The notes below the pieces were generated by a model. That model saw nothing but the letters and a program-made list of their open reading frames with translations, was not told the origin of the DNA and did no database searches. A stretch of DNA of 64,000 nt, taken from an uncultured Campylobacterales bacterium (GTDB taxonomy: Bacteria > Campylobacterota > Campylobacteria > Campylobacterales > Arcobacteraceae). The stretch is from assembly GCA_947503785.1 (NCBI GenBank), contig CANNFB010000006.1, forward strand, positions 1-64,000, given 5' to 3'. The position numbers and the translations under genes are program-made. Positions 18,016-26,483 of this stretch are shown piece by piece (within the stretch, counting starts at the first letter, position 1; each line of letters starts with the position of its first letter).

Positions 18016-19728
18016 ATGATTGATGTACAAAAAGAGATAGAAAAAAAGTTTCCAAATATAAATAAAAAACAAAATTTATTTAAAAAATCTCTATTTAAAA
18101 TTGCTAAAAAAATAGTTCATGAAGATTCAATAAATAAATTTCTAGATGAAAACTCGCACTTAAAAGGTTTTGAATTTGTTGATTCAGTTTTAGATTATTT
18201 TGATTTTGATTATACTGTTTCAAGCACTGATTTAGAAAATATTCCAAGTTCAGGAAAAGTTGTAATCATTGCAAATCATCCTTTAGGTGGACTTGATGCT
18301 CTTTGCTTGCTAAGATTAGTTTCACAAGTTAGGTCTGATGTAAAAATCGTTGCAAATGATTTTTTAGCAGGCTTTGAGGCATTAAATAATCTTTTAATAC
18401 CAATAAATAATTATAAAATCAGACAATCAAAAAAAGATATAAAAAAAATTTATGAATCATTAAATAATGAAGAAGCTGTCATTATATTTCCAGCAGGAGA
18501 AGTTAGCCGAACATCAAGTAAAGGAATAAAAGATCCCTCATGGAATAAAGGCTTTTTAAACTTTGCCAAAAATACAAATGCCCCAATCCTACCAATATTT
18601 TTAGATGCAAAAAATTCTAAAACATTTTATACTATATCCATGATAAATAAGACTTTTTCAACATTACTTTTATCAAATGAAATGTTCAACAAAAAATCAA
18701 AAAGAATTACAATTAAAATTGGAGAAATAATTCCAAATGAGAATATTGCACCAAAAGGTTTAGACAAAAGATATCTAATAAACTTATATAAAAAACATCT
18801 TTATGCATTGAAAAAAAGAAAAAAAAGTTACTTTCAAACACAAAAAGCAATTGCTCATCCACAAAAAAGGCAAGATTTAATTAATGAGTTGAAGTCATCA
18901 CAATTAATTGGGGAAACAAATGATGGCAAAAAAATATACTTGTATGACTACACTGATGATTCAATTGTATTAAAAGAATTAGGACGACTAAGAGAATTAT
19001 CTTTTAGAAAAGTAGGAGAAGGTTTAAATAAAAAAAGAGATACAGATAAGTATGATATATATTATCAGCATATTATTCTTTGGGATGAAAATGACTTAGA
19101 AATAGTAGGCTCATATAGAATAGGAAATTCAGATTTTATTTTTAAAAACATTGGTGTTAAAGGTTTTTATTCTAATACTTTATTTAAATATAATGACGAT
19201 TTTACACCTTTTTTAAAAAACTCTATTGAATTAGGAAGAAGTTTTGTACAGCCAAAATATTGGGGAACTAGAGCACTTGATTACCTTTGGTATGGCATTG
19301 GAGCATATTTAAAAAAGAATCCAAATATAAAATATATGTTTGGTCCTGTTAGTATGAGTGCAACTTTTCCATCAATTGCAAAAGACTTAATGATATTTTA
19401 TTATTCTCACTACTTCAAAGACTCAAAACAATTAATAACACCTAAACTTTCATATCAATATTCAAATAATATAAATGAAATAAAAGAACAATTTTTATTA
19501 AATGATAGAAAAAAAGATTTTAAGTTTTTAAAATCAACTCTATCAAATATTGGAGTATCTATTCCAACTTTATATAAACAATATAGCGATATAACAGAAG
19601 AAGGAGGAGTTAAATTTCTAGGTTTTAATGTAGATAAAGATTTTTCTTACTGTATTGATGGTTTTATATTAGTTGATGTTCAAAGAATCAAAGATGCACC
19701 AAGAAAGAGATATATACAAAGAGATTAA
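18016..19728 (+). CDS. olsF: OlsF-type bifunctional ornithine-lipid synthase (PlsC-like plus OlsB-like domains)
   Basis: The 570-residue protein joins two acyltransferase domains. Residues of about 60-270 are a PlsC/OlsA-like O-acyltransferase with the active-site block NHPLGGLD (His88, Asp94) and FPAGEVSR. Residues of about 310-560 are an OlsB-like (GNAT/hemolysin-type) N-acyltransferase with VGSYRIG and ELGRSFVQPKYWG. This order matches OlsF, which makes ornithine lipid from ornithine and acyl-ACP. The membrane association is peripheral. The start is supported by AAAGGAG seven bases before the ATG. It is monocistronic and divergent from the PhoX-like gene. Both ornithine lipids and PhoX are commonly induced by phosphate limitation. 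An alternative is an acyltransferase with another amino-acid head group. Confidence 0.8.
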   Translation: MIDVQKEIEKKFPNINKKQNLFKKSLFKIAKKIVHEDSINKFLDENSHLKGFEFVDSVLDYFDFDYTVSSTDLENIPSSGKVVIIANHPLGGLDALCLLRLVSQVRSDVKIVANDFLAGFEALNNLLIPINNYKIRQSKKDIKKIYESLNNEEAVIIFPAGEVSRTSSKGIKDPSWNKGFLNFAKNTNAPILPIFLDAKNSKTFYTISMINKTFSTLLLSNEMFNKKSKRITIKIGEIIPNENIAPKGLDKRYLINLYKKHLYALKKRKKSYFQTQKAIAHPQKRQDLINELKSSQLIGETNDGKKIYLYDYTDDSIVLKELGRLRELSFRKVGEGLNKKRDTDKYDIYYQHIILWDENDLEIVGSYRIGNSDFIFKNIGVKGFYSNTLFKYNDDFTPFLKNSIELGRSFVQPKYWGTRALDYLWYGIGAYLKKNPNIKYMFGPVSMSATFPSIAKDLMIFYYSHYFKDSKQLITPKLSYQYSNNINEIKEQFLLNDRKKDFKFLKSTLSNIGVSIPTLYKQYSDITEEGGVKFLGFNVDKDFSYCIDGFILVDVQRIKDAPRKRYIQRD

Positions 19729-19739
19729 TCTCTTTGTAT
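19714..19739. terminator. bidirectional palindromic terminator between olsF and the antiporter gene
   Basis: A 26-base perfect palindrome has the left half ATACAAAGAGATT. It covers the olsF stop codon and lies directly next to the antiporter stop on the other strand. Both sides are followed by T-rich sequence, so it can end both convergent genes. Confidence 0.7.
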
Positions 19740-21358
19740 TATTTATCATCCAATCTACAATACATAACTTCATCAACTACAGCTTTTGATAATTGTTTTG
19801 TTTCAACAATTATATGCTGTAAGTGAAGACTTTTTAAAGTCTCTTTTTCACTATCACTTGTAACTGTTACAATAGTTTTAGTATTATGAGTTAAATCATC
19901 AATAGCTTCACAAATTATATGCAAAGAATCTGGATTATTAACCGCAACAATAACAGCTGAAGAACTTATAATATTAACTGAATTTAAAATATGTCTTTGC
20001 GCTGCATTTCCAAAAACAATTGGTTCATTTTTATCTAACCCTTGCTGATAAAACTTTACATTATGTTCAATAATTATATATTTTTGATCCATTGCTTTTA
20101 ACTCTTCAACAATAGCTTGACCATAACGTCCATACCCTAAAACTACAACATGATTAGATGTATCTTTATCAACATTATACGTACTACATACCATTAAAGG
20201 ATCTTCACTTATTAATAATCCAGCAGCTTTTGATAAATTTTTTAGAATAATTGGTGTTAAAATCATTGATATAACAATAGTAACTATTAAGATTTGAGAA
20301 TATGTTTTATCAACTAAATCTTGACTTCTAGCTAATTCTAAAATAGCTAAAGAAAATTCACCAATTTGAATTAAAGAAAATGCTGTTTTAAAAGCAACTC
20401 TTTTTGTATCTTCGAGTTTTACTAATGTGTAAATAATGATATATTTTAATCCCATTAATACAGGTAATAAAACAAGAATAACTAAAATATATTCTGAAAT
20501 TACAGAGAAATTAATTTGCATACCAACAGTTACGAAGAATACCCCTAATAAAATATTTCTAAAAGGAATAAGGTCAGCTTCAACTTGATGTTTAAACTTA
20601 GTTTCTGCAATCATCATACCTGCAATAAAAGCTCCAAGAGAGTATGAAAAACCAAAATAATATGCTAAATAAGAAGATCCTATAGCAAGAAGTAATACCG
20701 AGGCTACAAATAATTCATCAGATTTTGTTTTTGATACATGAGTTAGAAATGGTTCAAGTAAATATTTACCTGAAACATAAAGTAATGCTAATAGTACAAT
20801 TGCAGCTATTACCGTTTCAAAAATCATAAAAGAGACACTCTTGTCATCACTCATAGTAAAGAATGAAATCATTAATAAAATAGGTATAACTGCAATATCT
20901 TGCATTATTAAAATACCTAAAACTCTTTTCCCATAAGGTTTTTTTATCTCTTTTGTTTCATTAAATGTTTTTAATACAATTGCTGTTGAAGATAAAGAAA
21001 GTGCTGCACCTATTACCATTGAAGACTTAATATCTATTCCTACAACATAATGACAAAGAAGGAAAACAAAAAGTGTTGTTATTATAATTTGTAAAGAACC
21101 TGTAAAAAATACTTCTTTTTTCATTTTCTTTAAGTGCTCAATAGAAAACTCTAAGCCTATTGTAAACATTAAAAAGACTACACCAAACTCCGCGATTTCT
21201 TTTAAATCATGATTATTAACAGCTGCATGCAGATTAAAAGCATAAGCTATTATTGTTCCTGTAAAAATATATCCAATAATTGTTGGTAAATGGAATCTTT
21301 TTAATATTAAATTTATTACAAGGGCTATAAATATAGTTGCTACTATTATTCCTAACAT
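19739..21358 (-). CDS. CPA2-family monovalent cation:proton antiporter with RCK domain
   Basis: The 539-residue protein has about twelve membrane helices of the Kef-type cation/proton antiporter family, including the conserved GVVFLMFTIGLEFS and GAALSLSSTAIVLK stretches. A cytoplasmic TrkA-N (RCK) domain starts with HVVVLGYGRYGQAIVEEL at about residue 405 and would bind NAD(H) or a nucleotide. This is the KefB/KefC layout, and potassium efflux against protons is the usual activity, but the ion cannot be decided from sequence alone. It is the last gene of a minus-strand run that follows the primase-helicase gene by 14 bp. Confidence 0.88.
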   Translation of the reverse strand: MLGIIVATIFIALVINLILKRFHLPTIIGYIFTGTIIAYAFNLHAAVNNHDLKEIAEFGVVFLMFTIGLEFSIEHLKKMKKEVFFTGSLQIIITTLFVFLLCHYVVGIDIKSSMVIGAALSLSSTAIVLKTFNETKEIKKPYGKRVLGILIMQDIAVIPILLMISFFTMSDDKSVSFMIFETVIAAIVLLALLYVSGKYLLEPFLTHVSKTKSDELFVASVLLLAIGSSYLAYYFGFSYSLGAFIAGMMIAETKFKHQVEADLIPFRNILLGVFFVTVGMQINFSVISEYILVILVLLPVLMGLKYIIIYTLVKLEDTKRVAFKTAFSLIQIGEFSLAILELARSQDLVDKTYSQILIVTIVISMILTPIILKNLSKAAGLLISEDPLMVCSTYNVDKDTSNHVVVLGYGRYGQAIVEELKAMDQKYIIIEHNVKFYQQGLDKNEPIVFGNAAQRHILNSVNIISSSAVIVAVNNPDSLHIICEAIDDLTHNTKTIVTVTSDSEKETLKSLHLQHIIVETKQLSKAVVDEVMYCRLDDK

Positions 21359-21372
21359 TTTAAAACTCCTTT

Positions 21373-23502
21373 TTATTTATAATGCATTTGCTTATATCCC
21401 TCAGCTCTTTTTTTAAAAGCTGAATTAAGCATTGCGTTGTTTGTATCTAGAAAATCTATTGCTAAACACTCTTGATTTCCTCTTCCTATTCGACCTAAGT
21501 ACTGAACTAATCTTCCATAATATGAAATAGGAGTTGCGAAGAAAATAGTATTTAAATGAGGGAAATCTATTCCCTCTCCAAAATATGAAGTAGTTGCAAG
21601 AATTAAAGACTTCTCTTTTACTAAATTCATATTCTCTACTTGTTCTTTTTTATTCATACTTCCATGAATACTTACATAATCAATCTCTTCTAAATTAAGT
21701 AAATGTTCTAGTATATTTATGTGCTCTATTCTATCAGTTAAAAGTAAAATTTTTCTATTAATATTATTTTTTATTTCATCAATTATTAATTTATTTCTTT
21801 TTTCATCAATACACAATTCATTTATAATGCTCGCATAATTATCTGCTTGGCTAATAAAATCAGTTCTTACTATTTTTAATTTATTATAATGAGTTTTTTT
21901 CTTTTTATACTCATAAGCAATATCTCCTAGTTGTTGATATAAAATTGGCTGTAAACCATCTTTTCTATTAGGCGTTGCACTTAAACCTAAGATATATTTT
22001 CCTCTAAAGTTTTTTACAATTTGCTCAAAAGTAATTGCGGGAATATGATGACACTCATCTATAATTACAAAAGAATAATTATGTATATAATCAGGTGAGT
22101 TTTTCAAACTTTGCATTGTTGCTACATCAATACTTCCGTTTAGTTTATTTTTGCTTTTTCCTAAATATCCTATATCTTTCTTATCATATTCAAAATAATC
22201 TACAAATCTTTCAATCCATTGATTTAATAACATATTTTTATTTACAATAATAAGTGTTTTACATGCTCTTTTTTCAAACATTTTTGCACCAATTAATGTT
22301 TTTCCAAAGCCTGGAGGTGCTACACAAATACAAAAATCATTTTTCATTATTTCATTTATTGCATCATTTTGTTCTGGTCTTAATTTGAATTTTACTTCTT
22401 TAGTTTCACAAGAGTTAAAATACCTTTTATCATCTATTTTAAAAGAAGCACCATTAGAATTTAAAAAATCACTAACTGTGTTTAGTAAACCTCTAGGAAG
22501 CATTAAATGAGTTTCATCTTCTTCAAAACTTTGAATTACTCTTGGTATATTATATAAAGGCTTGCGAAGTCCTAATAAAACTTTTATCTGCGGATTTTCA
22601 AAAGATGCAAAGGATTTTAACTTATTTATTAAAGACTTTGATAATATTGATATAGGAATATATAAAAAATCATATAAAACTATTTCTATTTGTTCAATTG
22701 GAAATTCTATATTACCAAAATCTTTTTCACTATTAACACTAGTACTTATTTGAGTATTATTATAAACTACTTGTTTTGAGACTTTTTGAACACTATTTAA
22801 AACCATCCATTGATCTTCATAAATTTTACTCGTATTTGTATCAATAAAAACAGTTTTATTTTTATTTCTACTTTTTAAATGAAGTGGTAATTCAAGACTT
22901 AATCCTAAGTTCCCATTATTTGCAAATTCATTACTAGGATACATTTTTGCACTTATATTAGCTTTTTTTAAAAGATATTTTCCAAAGTTATAAACAACTT
23001 TTGTTTCTATACTCTGTTCTAAAAATATCCATACAATTAGTGAGTTATCTGAGTTTAGTTCATAATAAGCTCTAATATTTAAGCTATTAAGAGCGATTTG
23101 AAGTTTAAATTTATCTTCGTCTAAAATTTCTAAAGCTAAAAATTTAGACATATTATTTGAATCAATGCAATATGTTGCTAGATGAATCAAACCTCTTAAA
23201 TGACTCTCTATTTCTTTATTTGTTAAAGGAATATAATCTTCACCTTGAAAAGTTCTAGTAACTGGATAAAAGCCCTGTTTATTTCCATCTTTACTTATCC
23301 ACTTTTTTGCATAAATATCTGAACGAGCTATAAATAAAGATTTAAAAATATCAATTTTTTCATCTTTTGTAAACGTAGTTTTTAAAGGTTTAGATACTTT
23401 TTCTTTTTCATTTTTTATTTGTTCTTCTAAATTCTTTATCTCTTCTTCTATATTCTCTTTTTGTAAATAAAGGTTTTTTAGTTTATTTTCAAGATTTATC
23501 AT
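21373..23502 (-). CDS. TOTE conflict-system-type protein: degenerate archaeo-eukaryotic primase fused to SF2 helicase
   Basis: The 709-residue protein starts with a coiled coil (about 1-38). Residues of about 45-235 resemble the primase domain of TOTE systems (ARSDIYAKKWISKDGNKQGF, then NLGLSLELPLHLKSR and TVFID). A superfamily 2 helicase follows, with Walker A APPGFGKT (395-402), DECHH (482-486), GLSATPNRKDG and a C-terminal QYLGRIGRG. In the family as I remember it, the primase has a DxD pair and an SGxGGHVWIF motif. Here these read LEILD (124-128) and SLIVWIF (154-160), so the catalytic residues appear lost. It overlaps the bactofilin gene by 14 bp and lies in an otherwise housekeeping run. 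It could be a defence protein or a domesticated repair helicase. Confidence 0.75.
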   Translation of the reverse strand: MINLENKLKNLYLQKENIEEEIKNLEEQIKNEKEKVSKPLKTTFTKDEKIDIFKSLFIARSDIYAKKWISKDGNKQGFYPVTRTFQGEDYIPLTNKEIESHLRGLIHLATYCIDSNNMSKFLALEILDEDKFKLQIALNSLNIRAYYELNSDNSLIVWIFLEQSIETKVVYNFGKYLLKKANISAKMYPSNEFANNGNLGLSLELPLHLKSRNKNKTVFIDTNTSKIYEDQWMVLNSVQKVSKQVVYNNTQISTSVNSEKDFGNIEFPIEQIEIVLYDFLYIPISILSKSLINKLKSFASFENPQIKVLLGLRKPLYNIPRVIQSFEEDETHLMLPRGLLNTVSDFLNSNGASFKIDDKRYFNSCETKEVKFKLRPEQNDAINEIMKNDFCICVAPPGFGKTLIGAKMFEKRACKTLIIVNKNMLLNQWIERFVDYFEYDKKDIGYLGKSKNKLNGSIDVATMQSLKNSPDYIHNYSFVIIDECHHIPAITFEQIVKNFRGKYILGLSATPNRKDGLQPILYQQLGDIAYEYKKKKTHYNKLKIVRTDFISQADNYASIINELCIDEKRNKLIIDEIKNNINRKILLLTDRIEHINILEHLLNLEEIDYVSIHGSMNKKEQVENMNLVKEKSLILATTSYFGEGIDFPHLNTIFFATPISYYGRLVQYLGRIGRGNQECLAIDFLDTNNAMLNSAFKKRAEGYKQMHYK

Positions 23503-23926
23503 GAGCTATGGCAGAAGGACTTACTATAATATTATTAATTTTTTGTTCTACTTCGTTATATCTACTTTTTAAATCAGAATCTTTTCTAATTCCTCTTCCT
23601 TCAAACTTTCCATTTGGCTCAATAATTAGTTCATTATATTTCATATCACCAATTACTTTCCCATTTTCTAAAATCTGAACTAGATTACAATCAATTTTAC
23701 CATCAAATAAACCATTAACAATTAAATTATTAGCTTTTATATCTCCAATAACCTCACCTGTTAGTCCAATAGCAATTACATCAGCTTCTAAGATAACACC
23801 TTCAAATTTTCCATCAATATTAACTGTACCTTTAGTACTAATACCACCAATTATACATGTTCCTTGGGCTATTACTGTAGCGCCATTTGGTGTTGATCCT
23901 TTATCAGACTTATTAAAGACTCCCAT
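23489..23926 (-). CDS. ccmA: bactofilin (CcmA-type polymer-forming cytoskeletal protein)
   Basis: The 145-residue protein is a bactofilin: a right-handed beta-helix domain of about 100 residues (GTCIIGGISTKGTVNIDGKF, then VIGDIKANNLIVNGLFDG and KVIGDMKYNELIIEPNGKF) with short flexible ends. Bactofilins polymerise without nucleotide and organise cell-wall enzymes to set cell curvature. The ATG at 23926 lies 55 bp inside the upstream M23 gene but has a strong ribosome-binding site, AAGGAAGG, six bases before it. The same overlap with an M23 endopeptidase is known for Helicobacter ccmA and csd1, which supports a cell-shape role. Confidence 0.9.
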   Translation of the reverse strand: MGVFNKSDKGSTPNGATVIAQGTCIIGGISTKGTVNIDGKFEGVILEADVIAIGLTGEVIGDIKANNLIVNGLFDGKIDCNLVQILENGKVIGDMKYNELIIEPNGKFEGRGIRKDSDLKSRYNEVEQKINNIIVSPSAIAHDKS

Positions 23927-24774
23927 TCAACCTTCCTTTCATTTTTAAAAATAGTATCATATGTATCCAAATTCCATTTTATAAAGTTTTTTGGATTTAA
24001 AAGTGTACTTGCATATCTTATTTCATAGTGTAAATGTGGACCAGAACTTCTTCCTGAACTTCCAACTAAACCAATTATTTGGCCTTTTTTTACAATATCA
24101 CCTATTTTTACATATGTTTTATGCATATGTGCAAAGGTAGTTTTAAACCCATAATTATGACTTAATCTTATAACTCTACCATAATCTCCTATATTTTTTG
24201 GTTGTACATGCTCAACTATACCATCAGCAGTAGCTCTAATAGGTGTTTTTCTGGGAGCTGCTAAATCCAAACCTCTATGAAATTGTTTTCTTTTTGTAAT
24301 TGGATTAATTCTATATCCAAAGTTTGAAGAAACTCTACTTTTTTTAAGTGGCTTGCCATTTGGGATAACCATTAATGTATATTTTTTCTTATCAATATTT
24401 ATAGCAGCTAATGTTTTTTTAGTAATTTCACTTTTAGTAGCATTTTTTCCAACACCTATAATAGTATGAATTTCATCTAACTTTTGATTTAACTCATCAA
24501 TATCTTTTACTTTATTTTTTATTTGTATTGAATAAAGTTTATTTTGAGCAAGAAGTTTTTCTTCTTTTTCATTTAATATTTTGAATTCTGTTTCTTTATT
24601 TTTTTTTACATTTTGAACTTCTTCATCTAAATATGAAATTAGCCAAAAGCTTCCAGCTATTACTATTAAAACTATTAGAATAAGAGAGAGTAAAACTTTT
24701 TTTATAAACTGATGAACATTATAAGACTTGGTACCCTTTATGTCAGAAACTGTAATTATTAATCTATTTTTCAT
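23872..24774 (-). CDS. M23 family peptidoglycan endopeptidase (Csd1-like)
   Basis: The product is 300 residues from the ATG at 24774; a TTG three codons upstream is less likely. A single membrane helix (about residues 25-47) is followed by a periplasmic coiled coil (about 50-110) and a LytM/M23 domain with the zinc ligands in HRGLDLAAP and GPHLHYEIRY. Such enzymes cut cross-links in peptidoglycan. The N-terminal KNRLIITVSDIKGTKSY resembles Helicobacter Csd1. It overlaps the folC stop by 11 bp and the bactofilin gene by 55 bp. Together with the bactofilin it should control cell shape. Confidence 0.88.
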   Translation of the reverse strand: MKNRLIITVSDIKGTKSYNVHQFIKKVLLSLILIVLIVIAGSFWLISYLDEEVQNVKKNKETEFKILNEKEEKLLAQNKLYSIQIKNKVKDIDELNQKLDEIHTIIGVGKNATKSEITKKTLAAINIDKKKYTLMVIPNGKPLKKSRVSSNFGYRINPITKRKQFHRGLDLAAPRKTPIRATADGIVEHVQPKNIGDYGRVIRLSHNYGFKTTFAHMHKTYVKIGDIVKKGQIIGLVGSSGRSSGPHLHYEIRYASTLLNPKNFIKWNLDTYDTIFKNERKVEWESLISLIKDQHQMALQ

Positions 24775-25933
24775 TAATCCCAATCAAATATAAAAAATTT
24801 TCAACAACTAAAAAGGAACCAAAGACTAAATACTCTTCATTCTCATTAATTTTTATTGTATCTTCTTTTATTATATTTAATTTATCTATAATCTTTAATA
24901 AATTATTTTTAGAAACCATTCTTTTATCATCAATATCTATAATAATTATTTTATTTATTATTGGTTTTAATATTCGCAAGACTTCTTCATAATCTTTATC
25001 TTTATAAGAATTATAAATTAATGTGATTTTTTTATTTTTAAACTCTTCTTTTAAAACTCTTGCAGCAAGCGGATTATGGCCTACATCAATAGTAATATTT
25101 TTAGCAATTTTTTGACACCTACCAAAAAGCTCCACATCATCAAATAAATTTAAAGTTATATCTATTTTTAACTCGTCTAAACAAGCTATTACTAGATGTA
25201 AATTTCTTTTTAAATAGCTTGCAAATTTCTTATTTAATTTATATTTATCAAAGTTTTGAACTTTTTGTATTGTTATTTTAGTATTTCTCTCTTCTAAAAT
25301 CTGTTCTTTTACTTTTTGTGCTGTGCTATAAACACTCTCATGTATTTGATATCCTATAATCATCTTATTATCAACTGAACGCATCTTAGTTTGAGCTATC
25401 TCTTCAACACAATTTCCTAAAAAACTTTGATGATCCAAATCAATTGTTGTAATTAAAGATAAATCATTTTTAACAACATTAGTAGCATCAAACTCTCCGC
25501 CCAGACCAGCTTCTAAAACTAAATAATCACAATCTTTTGATAAATAAAATGATAAAAGTGTTGTGTACTCAAAGTATGTTAATTTTTCTAATAAATTTAA
25601 AGGATAAAGTTCTTGTAAAAATTTATGTGCATTTTCTAAAGAAGTATCACTTACATCATTTCCATTTATCCAAATACGTTCATTAAACTTAATAATATGA
25701 GGTGAACTGTAGTGCAATACTTTATAATTGCTTTTATTTAAATAATGAGATAAAAATCTACCTGTACTTCCTTTTCCATTGGTTCCAACAATATGAATAA
25801 CAAAAGGTAAAGAGATTTTTTTTGATAGTAAATCCCAAGAAGATTTTACAGTTGTAAAATCTATCTTGTCATAATAAAGAGTTTTAAATTCTAAAAATTT
25901 TGCTAAATTAGCCTTTTTTAAATCAACTTTCAT
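24764..25933 (-). CDS. folC: bifunctional folylpolyglutamate synthase/dihydrofolate synthase
   Basis: FolC adds glutamate to dihydropteroate and to folates in the cytoplasm. The 389-residue protein has the Mur-ligase-like ATP-binding loop HIVGTNGKGST (about residues 47-57), the folate-site region HYSSPHIIKFNERI and a conserved LEAGLGGEFDATNV. The C-terminal domain contains TIDVGHNPLAARVL. The length is slightly below the usual 410-430. The gene follows lptE by three bases and overlaps the M23 gene, so it belongs to the leuS-lptE-folC run. Confidence 0.93.
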   Translation of the reverse strand: MKVDLKKANLAKFLEFKTLYYDKIDFTTVKSSWDLLSKKISLPFVIHIVGTNGKGSTGRFLSHYLNKSNYKVLHYSSPHIIKFNERIWINGNDVSDTSLENAHKFLQELYPLNLLEKLTYFEYTTLLSFYLSKDCDYLVLEAGLGGEFDATNVVKNDLSLITTIDLDHQSFLGNCVEEIAQTKMRSVDNKMIIGYQIHESVYSTAQKVKEQILEERNTKITIQKVQNFDKYKLNKKFASYLKRNLHLVIACLDELKIDITLNLFDDVELFGRCQKIAKNITIDVGHNPLAARVLKEEFKNKKITLIYNSYKDKDYEEVLRILKPIINKIIIIDIDDKRMVSKNNLLKIIDKLNIIKEDTIKINENEEYLVFGSFLVVENFLYLIGINEK

Positions 25934-25936
25934 TGA

Positions 25937-26476
25937 CTATTTTTTAAAAGACTGTATTGCTATTCTTGATAATACTTCATCTAAAGCATCATCCGAAGCA
26001 CTTTTAATAGCTTCGTAACGTTTTGTATCTGTAATTGTTGTACTACTTCCTAGAGAGAAATCATTCTCTCCAGTAACAGTAAAGTTTCTAGATATGTTCT
26101 CTGCCTTTTTAGTATATCTTACATTAATACTAACATTTGCTCGATATAAGTTATTATATCCATCAGCATCATATTGAAGTTCTGTCATTCTTACAGAATT
26201 GATTTTAATATTCATAATAGTATCAGCCATCGCTTCATCATATACAAGCTTTGAATCAAGCTTATGTGCAAGTAGTTGATTCATTGCATCTTTAATTAAA
26301 ACACTATTTTGTGGATCTTTTAAATCAATAAATAATTTTACAAAAACTTTACCAGCAAGTTCTTTTTTTGCATAATGAGTTGTTGGTTTATATCCACATC
26401 CACTAAGAGTAAAAAAACAAAAAGTTAAAGTTAAAAGTACCAATAGTACTTTTTTTATATTATTCGTACTTTTCAT
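25937..26476 (-). CDS. lptE: LPS-assembly lipoprotein LptE-like
   Basis: The 179-residue lipoprotein has a signal peptide with lipobox LSGC followed by GYKPTTHYAKKEL, the typical start of LptE. LptE sits inside the LptD barrel in the outer membrane and helps deliver lipopolysaccharide to the surface. The family is weakly conserved, so the call rests on the N-terminus, the size, and the position directly after leuS (7 bp), which is where lptE lies in many Gram-negative bacteria. Confidence 0.82.
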   Translation of the reverse strand: MKSTNNIKKVLLVLLTLTFCFFTLSGCGYKPTTHYAKKELAGKVFVKLFIDLKDPQNSVLIKDAMNQLLAHKLDSKLVYDEAMADTIMNIKINSVRMTELQYDADGYNNLYRANVSINVRYTKKAENISRNFTVTGENDFSLGSSTTITDTKRYEAIKSASDDALDEVLSRIAIQSFKK

Positions 26477-26483
26477 GCTTTAA

